Of a DNA stretch of 64,000 nucleotides, positions 17,937-26,647 are shown piece by piece. Numbering within the stretch: the first letter of the stretch is position 1; each line of letters begins with the position of its first letter. The stretch lies in NCBI RefSeq assembly GCF_030369675.1, contig NZ_CP128477.1, positions 2,680,001-2,744,000 of the forward strand, read 5' to 3'. The notes under the pieces are model-generated. The model was not told the DNA's origin. It was given only the letters and a program-made list of their open reading frames with translations, and did no database searches. Origin of the DNA: Peteryoungia algae (GTDB lineage Bacteria > Pseudomonadota > Alphaproteobacteria > Rhizobiales > Rhizobiaceae). The position numbers and the translations under genes were made by a program.

Positions 17937-18974
17937 ATGCCGAACGTCGGTGACCGGATCAGCAAGACAAGGACAACTGAAGCCGACAAGGCCGGCTATG
18001 CACCGACCCGTCGCACGCTATGCGCGGGCATAGCCGCGACCCTTGCCTTGCCCTTCCTCAACAAGCGGGCGCGGGCTTCGTCACTGGACCAGCTCGTTCT
18101 CTATGGCCCTCCTGCCGGGCCATCGATCACGATGGCCTATGCGGTCGGCAAGGGGCTTCTACGCGATGTCGCCGAGAAGGTGGAGTTCAAGGTGTGGCGC
18201 ACGCCCGACGAGATGCGGGCCGGCCTCTCATCCGGGTCGATGCAGGCCTTGGTCATGCCGACAACAGCTGCGGCGAACCTGCATACGCGCGGGCTTGGCC
18301 TGAAACTGGCCAATGTCATGACCAACGGTCTTCTCTACATCGTGTCGCGCGATGACAGGATCAGTGCATTCTCCGATCTCGAAGGACAAAGCGTGACCGT
18401 GCCGTTTCCCAATGACACGCCGGAGCTCGTCTTTGACGCAGCACTGGCCCATCATGGAATGAGCGGGAAAGTCAAGGTGGAGCGGGCAGGCACGCCGATC
18501 GAAGCCGTGCAGATGCTGCTCGCCGGCCGCATCGATACCGCCCTGCTGCCCGAGCCGGCGGTCTCTGGCGCGATCTTCAAGGCCAAGACCGGTGGTCAGG
18601 CCCTTCACCGGGTGATCGACATGCAGCAGGAATGGGGCGCTGTGACCGCAACGGCGCCGGTCATGCCGCAGGCAGGTCTGGCCCTCGCCCAGAGCTTCCT
18701 GGACGATCATCCGGAACAGGCGAACGCGCTTCTTCAGGGGCTTGCGCAGGCGGCGGTCGAGGTGAATGCCGACCCGGCAGCGGCTGCAAGCCAGGCCGCA
18801 TCGGCACTTGAACTGCCCTGGCCGGTGCTCGAGGCTTCGATCCCCTATTCGAACCTCGTTGCCATTGCCGCGCGGGAGGCACGTGGATCGATCGAGGCTT
18901 TGCTCAAAGCCGTGGCGCAGAGCCACCCGGAAATGGTGGGCGGGCGCATGCCCGACGCCTCCCTCTATCTCTGA
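17937..18974 (+). CDS. ABC transporter substrate-binding protein (NMT1/TauA/SsuA-like), Tat-type signal
   Basis: 345-residue periplasmic binding protein of the nitrate/sulfonate/taurine class. The N-terminus has a twin-arginine-like signal (TRRTLCAGIAATLALPF). The mature domain begins with VLYGPPAGPSITMAYAVGKGL and contains ALVMPTTAAANLHTRG and GRIDTALLPEPAVSG. The ligand is unknown; sequence alone does not separate nitrate, sulfonate, thiamine precursor or other small anions. The ATG at 17937 has AAGGAG six bases upstream. It heads a five-gene unit with a permease, an ATPase and two NnrS proteins, behind an NnrR-type box. Confidence 0.8.
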   Translation: MPNVGDRISKTRTTEADKAGYAPTRRTLCAGIAATLALPFLNKRARASSLDQLVLYGPPAGPSITMAYAVGKGLLRDVAEKVEFKVWRTPDEMRAGLSSGSMQALVMPTTAAANLHTRGLGLKLANVMTNGLLYIVSRDDRISAFSDLEGQSVTVPFPNDTPELVFDAALAHHGMSGKVKVERAGTPIEAVQMLLAGRIDTALLPEPAVSGAIFKAKTGGQALHRVIDMQQEWGAVTATAPVMPQAGLALAQSFLDDHPEQANALLQGLAQAAVEVNADPAAAASQAASALELPWPVLEASIPYSNLVAIAAREARGSIEALLKAVAQSHPEMVGGRMPDASLYL

Positions 18975-18983
18975 GGCCTGAGG

Positions 18984-19793
18984 ATGAAGGGCCTCACAGA
19001 TCGTGCGGGCAAGATTGGCCGCTTCTTCTGGTCCGGCTGGGCGGGTCTCGCTGGCCTTGCGGTCTTTGCAGCCGTCTGGCAGCTCGGCGCCGAGGCCTAT
19101 GGCAGCTTCGTTCTGCCCGCGCCCGCCGCGACGATCCAGACCCTGTTGGGACTGGTCGCAGATCCCCACAACCGGCTGCTGGTACTCTCGACAAGTCTCA
19201 GGGCGCTCGGTGGCTTCTTAGTGGCGGCCGCGCTTGGGACCATTGCGGGCGTCATTGCCGGATATCATCCGGCAGTGATGCGCCTTGCGCGACCGCAGGT
19301 GACATTGGTGATCGGCGTGCCTCCCATCGCCTGGATCGTCCTCCTGATGATCTGGTTCGGCATGGGGGCCGGGACGGTCGTCGCGACCGCGGCCATCGCC
19401 GCCGTGCCGCTCGTTTTCGTCGGTGCGGCCGAAGGCATTCAAACCCGAGACCGGGCGCTCGAGGACATGGCCCGCATGGCCGGCCTTTCCCCCCTCGCTC
19501 GCCTGCTTGAAATATCGCTGCGGCAAATGCTGCACGTCCTGTTTCCGGCTCTGGTCATGGCGCTCGGTACGGCCTTCAAGGCAGCGGTTATGGCCGAGCT
19601 TCTGGCCAATGCCGGCGGTATCGGCGGAGCCCTGGCCAATGCCCGCTCGGCACTCGATGTGGAAGCAGCCCTCGCCTGGATCCTCCTCTCGGTCATCGCT
19701 CTGATCGGCGTCGAATACGGGATTGTACAGCCCCTGCGGGCGGAAGCCGAGGCGTGGCGGGAAGCTGCCCAACCCTGGGGCGTTCGCCGATGA
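18984..19793 (+). CDS. ABC transporter permease (TauC/SsuC-like)
   Basis: 269-residue inner-membrane permease of the binding-protein-dependent type. About six helices are visible, with the EAA-loop region around AAEGIQTRDRALEDMARMAGLSPLARLLEISLRQ. It starts 10 bases after the binding protein and its stop overlaps the ATPase start as ATGA. Confidence 0.85.
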   Translation: MKGLTDRAGKIGRFFWSGWAGLAGLAVFAAVWQLGAEAYGSFVLPAPAATIQTLLGLVADPHNRLLVLSTSLRALGGFLVAAALGTIAGVIAGYHPAVMRLARPQVTLVIGVPPIAWIVLLMIWFGMGAGTVVATAAIAAVPLVFVGAAEGIQTRDRALEDMARMAGLSPLARLLEISLRQMLHVLFPALVMALGTAFKAAVMAELLANAGGIGGALANARSALDVEAALAWILLSVIALIGVEYGIVQPLRAEAEAWREAAQPWGVRR

Positions 19794-20539
19794 CACTTCT
19801 CCAGCTCAATGCCGTCGGCCATGTCTTTCTCGGCCGCGCTGTTCTCGAGGACGCCAGCCTTCGGGTTGAACATGGAGAAATGGTAGCCCTGGTCGGACCA
19901 TCCGGCTGTGGCAAGAGCACCCTTTCCCAGATTGCCGCCGGGTTGATTATTCCACGCCATGGCCAGGTGACGCGAGGATATGACCGCAGCGCTTTCGTCT
20001 TTCAGGAGCCGCGCCTCCTCCCTTGGGCGACGGTCGAGGCCAATGTGGCGCTCGGCCTTTCCGGTCATGCGCTTTCGCGCGCCCAGCAGTCGGCGAGGAT
20101 TGCGGATGCCTGTCGTCGCGTTTCGCTGGAAGAGAGCGACTGGCACAAGTTTCCATCACAGTTGTCAGGTGGCATGCGTCAGCGCACGGCGCTCGCGCGC
20201 GCACTCGTCGGCGATCCGGATTTCCTCTATTTCGACGAGCCCTTCACCGCGCTCGACGCTGCCTTGCGACGACGAATGCAGGACCTCGTCGTCACCACGG
20301 TTCTAAACAGCGGCAAGGGCGGGCTCTTCATCACCCATGACATACACGAAGCGCTGCGGATCTGCCACCGGATCGCGGTTCTAGATCGATACGGGCATGG
20401 AATTCTCGACTGCGTCGCCGTTCCCGAAATGCCCGAAACCCGCAGCGACGAGATGGTCTTCGAGATGGCTCGTCGGCTCGTTTGCGATCATCCGCTGTTT
20501 GCCGTGGTGGACGAGCATGACGAGCGGAGGCTGGCATGA
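19790..20539 (+). CDS. ABC transporter ATP-binding protein (TauB/SsuB-like)
   Basis: 249-residue ATPase with Walker A GPSGCGKST (near residue 38), Q-loop VFQEPRLLPWATVEANV, signature LSGGMRQRTALARAL, Walker B FLYFDEPFTALD and the H-loop ITHDIHEAL. These features place it with nitrate/sulfonate/taurine importers. The ATG overlaps the permease stop, and its own stop overlaps the next nnrS start as ATGA, so all are translationally coupled. Confidence 0.88.
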   Translation: MTLLQLNAVGHVFLGRAVLEDASLRVEHGEMVALVGPSGCGKSTLSQIAAGLIIPRHGQVTRGYDRSAFVFQEPRLLPWATVEANVALGLSGHALSRAQQSARIADACRRVSLEESDWHKFPSQLSGGMRQRTALARALVGDPDFLYFDEPFTALDAALRRRMQDLVVTTVLNSGKGGLFITHDIHEALRICHRIAVLDRYGHGILDCVAVPEMPETRSDEMVFEMARRLVCDHPLFAVVDEHDERRLA

Positions 20540-21756
20540 GTGTGCTTCCAGCCATTCGGATGCTCCCCTCCCCCGACCTTGCCAGGGCCATGTCTGCCGA
20601 AGGCCTCAGACTGATGTTTCCTCTCGCCGCCCTGCATGCAGCACTCTGGCCGTTTCTCTGGGTGGTGGTCTGGTCTCTCGATCTGCCGTTCGCGAGCTCG
20701 TCCCTGCCGGGCCATTGGCATGCCCAGGAAATGCTTGTCGGCTCCTTCGGAGGTGCTCTCCTAGGCTTCCTGACCTCTGCTTTGCCGGAATGGACGGACA
20801 CGCAGCGCCTGAGCGGCCGCCCTTTGTTCCTGCTTGCGGCTCTCTGGGCCAGCGCCCGTGTACTCGGCTTCCTCGCCGTCGAGAAGGGCTGGCTCCTCGG
20901 CCTCCTGTTCGATCAGGCCTGGATGCTGTTCCTGCTTGCCTATGTGCTGCGACTGGCGTGGATCAGAAAAACCACCGACCTCCTGGGGTTCACCCTCTTT
21001 GTGATCGCGTATGCCACAGCTGCAGCATCGCTGCGGATTGCGATGGCCCTGGAGAGCTATGAGCTTGCGGAATGCTCCATCAGGATACTCGGGCTTTCGC
21101 TTCTCGGCCTGCTCGGTCTCGCCCTTGCCCGCATCACCGTGCCGGTGACCAATCTGATCCTCGACCCGACGGAAAAGACCTCGCCCTATCGACCCCATCC
21201 GGGCCGGGTCCATCTCGCGGCGGGGTTGACCATGCTGGTGATCGTGGCAGAGGCAGCCACGCTCTCGGACGCCGTGCGCGGCTATCTGATGTTGGCTGCC
21301 GGTGCAGCCTTTCTCGATCGGGTCGCCGAGGGGTTTGTGGGGCGCGAAGGCTTTTCGCTGGAACTTGGCGGCTTGTGGATGTCGAGTGCGCTCGCCGGCA
21401 CCGGCCTTGTTACCTGCGGGCTCTCTCTTGCTGGCTTGCCATTGCCCTGGCTGGGTGGGCTGCATCTGGCGCTGATGGGTGGGCTGAGTCTCGGCGTCCT
21501 GCAGGTTCTGTCGATTGCGGGCCTGCTCCATACCGGTCAACCGCTGCGCTTCTCCCGGACAACCAAGCTGTCGATCCTGCTCCTCGTCCTGTCGGTGCTT
21601 GTGCGGATCCTGCCTGAATTCACCCCGTCCCTTGCCCTGCCCTTTGGCCCGCACGGCCTCGCCTCGACGCTTTTCTCGCTCTCCTTCTTCCTCTGGGCCA
21701 AGGCCTATATTCCTCTGCTCTGGTCGCCGGAAACGGTGGATCAGGAAAGGTGCTGA
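20536..21756 (+). CDS. NnrS family protein, second paralogue (divergent)
   Basis: 406-residue polytopic membrane protein of the NnrS family. The block GHWHAQEMLVGSFGGALLGFLTSALPEWT is the counterpart of the conserved WHAHELLFGF...TVPNWT region. The histidine after the middle helices in other NnrS proteins is not evident, while LLHTGQPL near the C-terminus is kept. It is more divergent than the other two copies. Translational coupling to the ABC ATPase gene suggests a functional tie to that transporter. Confidence 0.82.
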   Translation: MSVLPAIRMLPSPDLARAMSAEGLRLMFPLAALHAALWPFLWVVVWSLDLPFASSSLPGHWHAQEMLVGSFGGALLGFLTSALPEWTDTQRLSGRPLFLLAALWASARVLGFLAVEKGWLLGLLFDQAWMLFLLAYVLRLAWIRKTTDLLGFTLFVIAYATAAASLRIAMALESYELAECSIRILGLSLLGLLGLALARITVPVTNLILDPTEKTSPYRPHPGRVHLAAGLTMLVIVAEAATLSDAVRGYLMLAAGAAFLDRVAEGFVGREGFSLELGGLWMSSALAGTGLVTCGLSLAGLPLPWLGGLHLALMGGLSLGVLQVLSIAGLLHTGQPLRFSRTTKLSILLLVLSVLVRILPEFTPSLALPFGPHGLASTLFSLSFFLWAKAYIPLLWSPETVDQERC

Positions 21757-21757
21757 C

Positions 21758-22948
21758 ATGACTAAAATTCCCGGCCCCGCCATCCCGCAGCATCTTTTGT
21801 CTGGAGGCTTCCGCCTGTTCTTCCCGGGCAGTGCGCTTGTCGCCGCCCTGTCGATTGCTATCTGGGTCCCCTGGTTCCTCGGCTTCATGCATGTCCCGAC
21901 CCTCTTGCCCCCAGTTGCCTGGCACCAGCATGAGCTTCTCTTCGGCTTCGTCCCGGCCGTGATTGCCGGCTTTCTTCTGACCGCCGTGCCGAACTGGACC
22001 GGCAGGCCGGGATTGAAGGGACTGCCCCTGTTGGCGCTGTTTCTTCTCTGGATCGCAGGGCGCCTGGCAATCGGTTTCTCGGAATGGACGGGCCTGCTTG
22101 GTGCAACGCTCGTCACGCTCGCCTTTCTGCCGGTGCTCGCCATCTTCGTTCTGAAGGAACTGGTCGCGGCATCGAACCGCCGGAACTACAAGATCGTCGC
22201 GGTGCTCGTCGTTCTCAGCGCAGCCCAGATCCTCTTCCATCGCGAAATCGAGCGCTACGGGCGGATCGAGATGTCCGACCGGATGGCCCTGTCGGCAATC
22301 CTCATCCTGGTATCCCTTGTCGCAGGACGCATCATTCCAGCCTTCACCGGCAACTGGCTGAAGGCGAACAATCCGGGACGGCTGCCTCAGAATTTCGCCC
22401 CTTTCGATCTTGCCGTCATGATCCTTGCTGGCCTGTCGCTTGCAATGTGGGTCGCTGTTGCCGCCGGTTCGGAAAGCCTCCGCGCACCCACTGGGCTGCT
22501 GATGATCCTCGCCGGAATCGCGCACCTCGCGAGACAGGCCAGATGGTGTCCCGAGCGCACGCTGCGCGAGCCCTTGGTAACGATCCTGCATGTCGGTTAT
22601 CTGTTCATCCCCTTGGGTTTCCTGCTCACAGGCCTTTCCATGCTCCTGCAAGTTTCAGGCTTTGCCTCAGCCGGCATCCATGCCTGGACGACCGGTGGCA
22701 TCGGGGTCGTCACGCTGGCGGTGATGACGCGTGCAACCCGAGGGCATACGGGCCAGGCGCTGACGTCACCCCGCACCACGACCTGGCTGATCTATGCGCC
22801 GATTATTCTCGCGGCAGCGCTCAGAATACTGGTCGCGCTATTGCCTCAACACACCATGCTCTTGCTGCCCATTGCAGCATTCGCCTGGATCGTCGCCTTC
22901 CTGGGCTACGTGGTCTTCTACATGCCGCTGATCTTGCGGAAGGGATAG
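21758..22948 (+). CDS. NnrS family protein, third paralogue
   Basis: 396-residue NnrS protein, closer to the first copy: WHQHELLFGFVPAVIAGFLLTAVPNWTGRPG, LFHREIERYG, RIIPAFTGNWLKANNPG and TRATRGHTGQAL. The ATG at 21758 lies one base after the stop of the previous nnrS. It is the last gene of the ABC-nnrS-nnrS unit; ubiX lies beyond in convergent orientation, 21 bases away. Confidence 0.9.
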   Translation: MTKIPGPAIPQHLLSGGFRLFFPGSALVAALSIAIWVPWFLGFMHVPTLLPPVAWHQHELLFGFVPAVIAGFLLTAVPNWTGRPGLKGLPLLALFLLWIAGRLAIGFSEWTGLLGATLVTLAFLPVLAIFVLKELVAASNRRNYKIVAVLVVLSAAQILFHREIERYGRIEMSDRMALSAILILVSLVAGRIIPAFTGNWLKANNPGRLPQNFAPFDLAVMILAGLSLAMWVAVAAGSESLRAPTGLLMILAGIAHLARQARWCPERTLREPLVTILHVGYLFIPLGFLLTGLSMLLQVSGFASAGIHAWTTGGIGVVTLAVMTRATRGHTGQALTSPRTTTWLIYAPIILAAALRILVALLPQHTMLLLPIAAFAWIVAFLGYVVFYMPLILRKG

Positions 22949-22969
22949 CAGGAGGGCGCGGGCGCGCCC

Positions 22970-23539
22970 TCACCCCCTCCACTCGGGGATCAATGGTGTA
23001 TCCGACAAACCGAGGAGGTCCACTGCGCGCGCCGCGATGTGGGCGACCAGATCCTCCACGGTCGCCGGATTGCGGTAAAAGGAGGGGACCGGCGGCATCA
23101 CCACGCCCCCCATCTCGGTCACCGCCACCATATTGCGCAGGTGTCCGAGATGAAGTGGTGTCTCCCGGGCGAGCAGAACCAGCCTGCGCCGTTCCTTGAG
23201 TTGCACATCGGCGGCGCGGGTGAGGAGATTGTCGGTGATCCCGGCCGCGATCGCCGCAAGAGAACGCATCGAACAGGGCGCAACAATCATCCCGGCCGTG
23301 CGAAAGGATCCGCTGGCGATGGACGCGCCGATATCGGTATCGGCATGGAAGTGATCGGCGAGGCCGATGAGGCGCCCCAGCGCCTCGTTGCCTGTCTCGT
23401 GGGCGATCGTCCGGCGCGCTGCATTGGTGACTACGAGATGCAGTTCTACGTCCTCCATCGCGGCCAGAATCCGGCCGACTTGAAGTCCGATCGCAGCACC
23501 GGATGCACCTGAAATGCCGAGGATGACACGCCTGCTCAT
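22970..23539 (-). CDS. ubiX: UbiX flavin prenyltransferase
   Basis: Makes the prenylated FMN cofactor used by UbiD-type decarboxylases. 189 residues with the N-terminal FMN motif GISGASGAAIG, the segment PCSMRSLAAIAAGITDNLLTRAADV and the conserved VLLARETPLHLGHLRNM. The ATG overlaps the ubiD stop as ATGA, so the pair is co-translated and produces cofactor and enzyme together. The open frame upstream of 23539 lies within ubiD and is not part of the gene. Confidence 0.95.
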   Translation of the reverse strand: MSRRVILGISGASGAAIGLQVGRILAAMEDVELHLVVTNAARRTIAHETGNEALGRLIGLADHFHADTDIGASIASGSFRTAGMIVAPCSMRSLAAIAAGITDNLLTRAADVQLKERRRLVLLARETPLHLGHLRNMVAVTEMGGVVMPPVPSFYRNPATVEDLVAHIAARAVDLLGLSDTPLIPEWRG

Positions 23540-25059
23540 GGGTGGCCTGCCGCCGTCTGACCTGGACCAAGTCCGAGCTCGCCCCACATGGCATCGACGC
23601 GCGCCGAGATTTCCGGCGTCATCTGAAGAACCCTGCCCCATTCCCGGTCGGTTTCGGGTGGAAGCTTGTTTGTGGCATCGAGCCCGAGCTTTCCGCCGAG
23701 CCCTGGTTTGGGAGAGGCAAAATCGAGATAGTCGATGGGTGTGTCGCTGACCACCACCATGTCGCGAGAGGCATCGAACCGGGTGGAAACAGCCCACATG
23801 ACATCGCTCCAGTTTCTGACGTCAACGTCGGGATCGACCACGATGATCAGCTTTGTGTAGCTGAACTGTGGCAGCATCGACCAAAGCCCGAGCATGATCC
23901 GCCGCGCCTGCCCCGGATAACGCTTGTGGATCGAGACGACGATCGCCCGGTAGGAACAGGCTTCAGGCGGCAGCCAGAGATCGACGATCTCCGGAAACTG
24001 ACGCTTCACGAGTGGAAGGAACAAGGCATTCATCGCCTCCCCGAGCACCGAGGGTTCGTCCGGGGGACGGCCCGTAAAGGTCGAGAGGTAAACCGGATTC
24101 TGGCGCATCGTCATCGCGCTCAGGGTCATGATGGGAAACGTGTCGACGGAGTTATAGTAACCCGTGTGATCGCCGTATGGCCCCTCGGGCGCGGTCTCAT
24201 CCATGGAGACCGTCCCTTCGAGCACGATTTCCGCGCTGGCTGGAACATCGAGCGGCTGGGTGAGCGCCCGAACGACACGGCTGCGCTTTCCACCCAAGAC
24301 GCCGGCGAATGAAAGCTCGCTCATGGTCTCCGGCAAGGGCATGACGGCTGCGAGGATCGTTTGCGGATCAGCACCGATGACCACCGCGATCGGCATATCC
24401 TGGCCCACCGCCTGCCACTGTCGGAAATGTTTGGCAGCGCCGCGATGGGCAAGCCAGCGCGTGATCAGACGCTTTCGATCCAGCGCTTGCAGCCGGTAGA
24501 CGCCGACGTTGACATCCTTTGGATCATGAGGTGAAGCGGTGACGACCAGCCCCCAGGTGATCAGCGGCGCAGGTTCGCCGGGCCAGCACCACTGGATTGG
24601 CAGCCGACCAAGATCGACGGCTTCGCCTTCGAACACGACATCCTGGCATCTGGCGTGTGACACCCGGCGGCACCCCAGGGCCATGGCCGACCGAAGCACA
24701 GGCAGCATCTTCAGGGCATCCCGAAGCGAAGCCGGCGGTCTTGGCTCGCGCAATTCGGCCAGCAATTCCGCGAGATCGCCGATCTTGCCACCGCCAATGC
24801 CGTAGCCAAGTTCGATGCGCTCGCGCGTGCCGAACAGATTGGCGAGAAGGGGAACATCCGACGTCGAGCCGTCCGGCCGGACGGGACGTTCGAAGAGCAA
24901 GGCAGGGCCACCCTCTGCCAGGACCCGTTTGTGAATTTCGGTGATCTCATGGACGAGGCTGACCGGCTGCGAAACACGGACGAGCCGCCCTCGTTTTTCC
25001 AATTCACTCATGAAAGCTTGAAGGCCGTCGTAACGACGAGGCGGTGCGTTCTGTGTCAT
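23536..25059 (-). CDS. ubiD: UbiD family 4-hydroxy-3-polyprenylbenzoate decarboxylase
   Basis: prFMN-dependent decarboxylase of ubiquinone biosynthesis. 507 residues, the family's normal size, with blocks EITEIHKRVLAEGGPALLFE, VNVGVYRLQ, PEGPYGDHTGYY and TRFDASRDMVVVSDTPIDYLDFASP. The N-terminal start at 25059 (MTQNAPPRRYDG) matches the usual beginning (the LQAFMSELEKRGRLVRV segment). It is divergent from ubiT; an NnrR/FNR-like box lies 36-49 bases upstream. Confidence 0.94.
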   Translation of the reverse strand: MTQNAPPRRYDGLQAFMSELEKRGRLVRVSQPVSLVHEITEIHKRVLAEGGPALLFERPVRPDGSTSDVPLLANLFGTRERIELGYGIGGGKIGDLAELLAELREPRPPASLRDALKMLPVLRSAMALGCRRVSHARCQDVVFEGEAVDLGRLPIQWCWPGEPAPLITWGLVVTASPHDPKDVNVGVYRLQALDRKRLITRWLAHRGAAKHFRQWQAVGQDMPIAVVIGADPQTILAAVMPLPETMSELSFAGVLGGKRSRVVRALTQPLDVPASAEIVLEGTVSMDETAPEGPYGDHTGYYNSVDTFPIMTLSAMTMRQNPVYLSTFTGRPPDEPSVLGEAMNALFLPLVKRQFPEIVDLWLPPEACSYRAIVVSIHKRYPGQARRIMLGLWSMLPQFSYTKLIIVVDPDVDVRNWSDVMWAVSTRFDASRDMVVVSDTPIDYLDFASPKPGLGGKLGLDATNKLPPETDREWGRVLQMTPEISARVDAMWGELGLGPGQTAAGHP

Positions 25060-25094
25060 GCCGACCGCTATGGACCGCGAATTCGGCTGCGTCT

Positions 25095-25108
25095 TTGCGC
25101 TGGAGCAA
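25095..25108. promoter_or_regulatory. NnrR-like box, ubiD side of the divergent promoter
   Basis: TTGCGCTGGAGCAA fits TTGCG-N4-nnCAA, 36 bases from the ubiD start and 58 bases from the ubiT start. Confidence 0.55.
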
Positions 25109-25135
25109 TCTGCATTGCCGGGCGCTCGCCTAGGC

Positions 25136-25149
25136 TTGCGCCGGTTCAA
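25136..25149. promoter_or_regulatory. NnrR-like box, ubiT side of the divergent promoter
   Basis: TTGCGCCGGTTCAA fits TTGCG-N4-nnCAA, 41 bases (about four helical turns) from the first box. It is only 17 bases before the ubiT start at 25167, so it may serve ubiD or a later ubiT start may be used. Confidence 0.45.
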
Positions 25150-25166
25150 ACATCCGAATTGGCGCA

Positions 25167-25679
25167 ATGCAGATTTCATCCATTCTGGCTCTCCCGCTGA
25201 AGACCGTTCCGCTCGTGCCACTCGTGCCGATTGAACTCGTGGCGGGCCGCCTCTTCAAGCTCCTGCTCTCGGCCCATGGCGACATGTTCGAGCGTCTTGG
25301 CACATACAAGAGCTGCCGCTTTTCCTTTGCCCCGACAGACCTCCCCCTCGTTTTCCTGATCGAACCGGATCTGCAGCGCCTCACGGTGGTGCGCAAGGGC
25401 GATGCCTTCACGGCGGACGCCGGCGTGGAGGCCCCTCTGGTCATGCTTTTGGCGCTCCTCGAGGGTCGTTGCGATGCCGATGCCCTGTTCTTTTCCCGCG
25501 ACCTGAAGGTAATCGGGGACATGGAGGCCATGCTCGCCATGAGAAACGCGCTCGACGACTGCGATATCGACCTGCCGCGTGATCTCGCCCGAATCGGGGG
25601 ACCGGCGGCGCCCATCGTTCACAGGCTGGCCGAGAAAATCCGCAGCCAGTCGCTGAAGGAGACGCCGTCATGGAACTGA
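25167..25679 (+). CDS. ubiT: SCP2-domain accessory factor UbiT
   Basis: 170-residue lipid-binding SCP2-type protein, predicted to hold ubiquinone intermediates for the anaerobic hydroxylation pathway. Similarity to SCP2 domains is seen in VAGRLFKLLLSAHGDMFERLG, LPLVFLIEPD, ALLEGRCDADALFFSRDLKVIGDMEAMLAMRNALDD. It overlaps ubiU by 10 bases, making a ubiTUV operon. A later in-frame start cannot be excluded because an NnrR-type box crowds the first ATG. Confidence 0.88.
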   Translation: MQISSILALPLKTVPLVPLVPIELVAGRLFKLLLSAHGDMFERLGTYKSCRFSFAPTDLPLVFLIEPDLQRLTVVRKGDAFTADAGVEAPLVMLLALLEGRCDADALFFSRDLKVIGDMEAMLAMRNALDDCDIDLPRDLARIGGPAAPIVHRLAEKIRSQSLKETPSWN

Positions 25680-26647
25680 TCTGCCCGGCCGGAACACCAG
25701 CGGCCTTTCGGGAAGCCGTCGATGCGGGCGCCGACGCAGTCTATTGTGGTTTCCGCGATGAGACCAATGCTCGCAATTTCCCCGGCCTCAATTTCAGCCG
25801 GGACGAATTGCGCGATGCGATTGCCTATGCCCGCAAGAAGGGCTGCATGACCTTCGTTGCCCTCAATACGTTCATGCGGGCCGGTGACGAAGAGATCTGG
25901 TATCGCGCAGCAGCCGACGCGGTGAAGCTCGGTGCTGATGCGCTGATCCTGGCCGATTTCGGCCTCATGGCGCATGTCAGGGATCACTATCCCGAGCAGC
26001 GCCTGCATGTCTCGGTCCAGGCGTCTGCTTCCAATCCCGAAGCGATCAACTTTCTCGTCGAGGCCTTCGACGCAAAACGGGTCGTCTTGCCGAGGACGCT
26101 GACGATCGCCGACATCGCCCGTATCGGGCGCAAGGTCAAATGCGAGATCGAAGTCTTCGTCTTCGGCGGGCTCTGCGTCATGGCCGAGGGACGCTGCTCG
26201 CTCTCCTCCTACGCCACCGGCAAATCGCCCAACATGAATGGCGTCTGCTCGCCGGCCAGCCATGTGCGATACCGGCAGGAGGGATCGGACATGGTATCGG
26301 AACTCGGCGACTACACGATCAACCGGTTCAGCCAGGGCGAGGCGGCCGGCTATCCGACACTGTGCAAGGGGCGCTTCGACATTGGCGATGCGCGTGGCTA
26401 CGCCTTCGAGGACCCTGTGTCACTCGACGTCATGGGCGAAATCGAAGCCTTGAAGAATGCCGGCGTATCCGCCTTGAAAATCGAGGGGCGCCAGCGCGGC
26501 AAGGCCTATGTCGCCGAGGTCGTCTCGACGCTGCGCCAGGCGCTCGCAACCGATCCCACAGGGCGCGGCCCCTTGCTGGTCCGTCTCAGAGCCCTGAGCG
26601 AAGGACAGAAGACCACGGTCGGCGCCTATGAGAAGCGCTGGAGATGA
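25670..26647 (+). CDS. ubiU: UbiU, U32-family Fe-S protein for O2-independent ubiquinone hydroxylation
   Basis: Peptidase-U32-fold protein that, with UbiV, hydroxylates ubiquinone precursors without oxygen. 325 residues starting MELICPAGTPAAFREAVDAG. Four cysteines expected to ligate a [4Fe-4S] cluster are seen in GGLCVMAEGRCSLSSY, NGVCSPASH and YPTLCKG. The U32 signature region and the ALKIEGRQRGKAYV block are intact. The stop overlaps the ubiV start. Confidence 0.94.
   Translation: MELICPAGTPAAFREAVDAGADAVYCGFRDETNARNFPGLNFSRDELRDAIAYARKKGCMTFVALNTFMRAGDEEIWYRAAADAVKLGADALILADFGLMAHVRDHYPEQRLHVSVQASASNPEAINFLVEAFDAKRVVLPRTLTIADIARIGRKVKCEIEVFVFGGLCVMAEGRCSLSSYATGKSPNMNGVCSPASHVRYRQEGSDMVSELGDYTINRFSQGEAAGYPTLCKGRFDIGDARGYAFEDPVSLDVMGEIEALKNAGVSALKIEGRQRGKAYVAEVVSTLRQALATDPTGRGPLLVRLRALSEGQKTTVGAYEKRWR

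Noticed and set aside
20761..22143. 460-codon minus-strand ORF antisense to two nnrS genes
   Set aside because: Shadow frame; the plus-strand proteins have clear NnrS motifs and overlapping start/stop signals.
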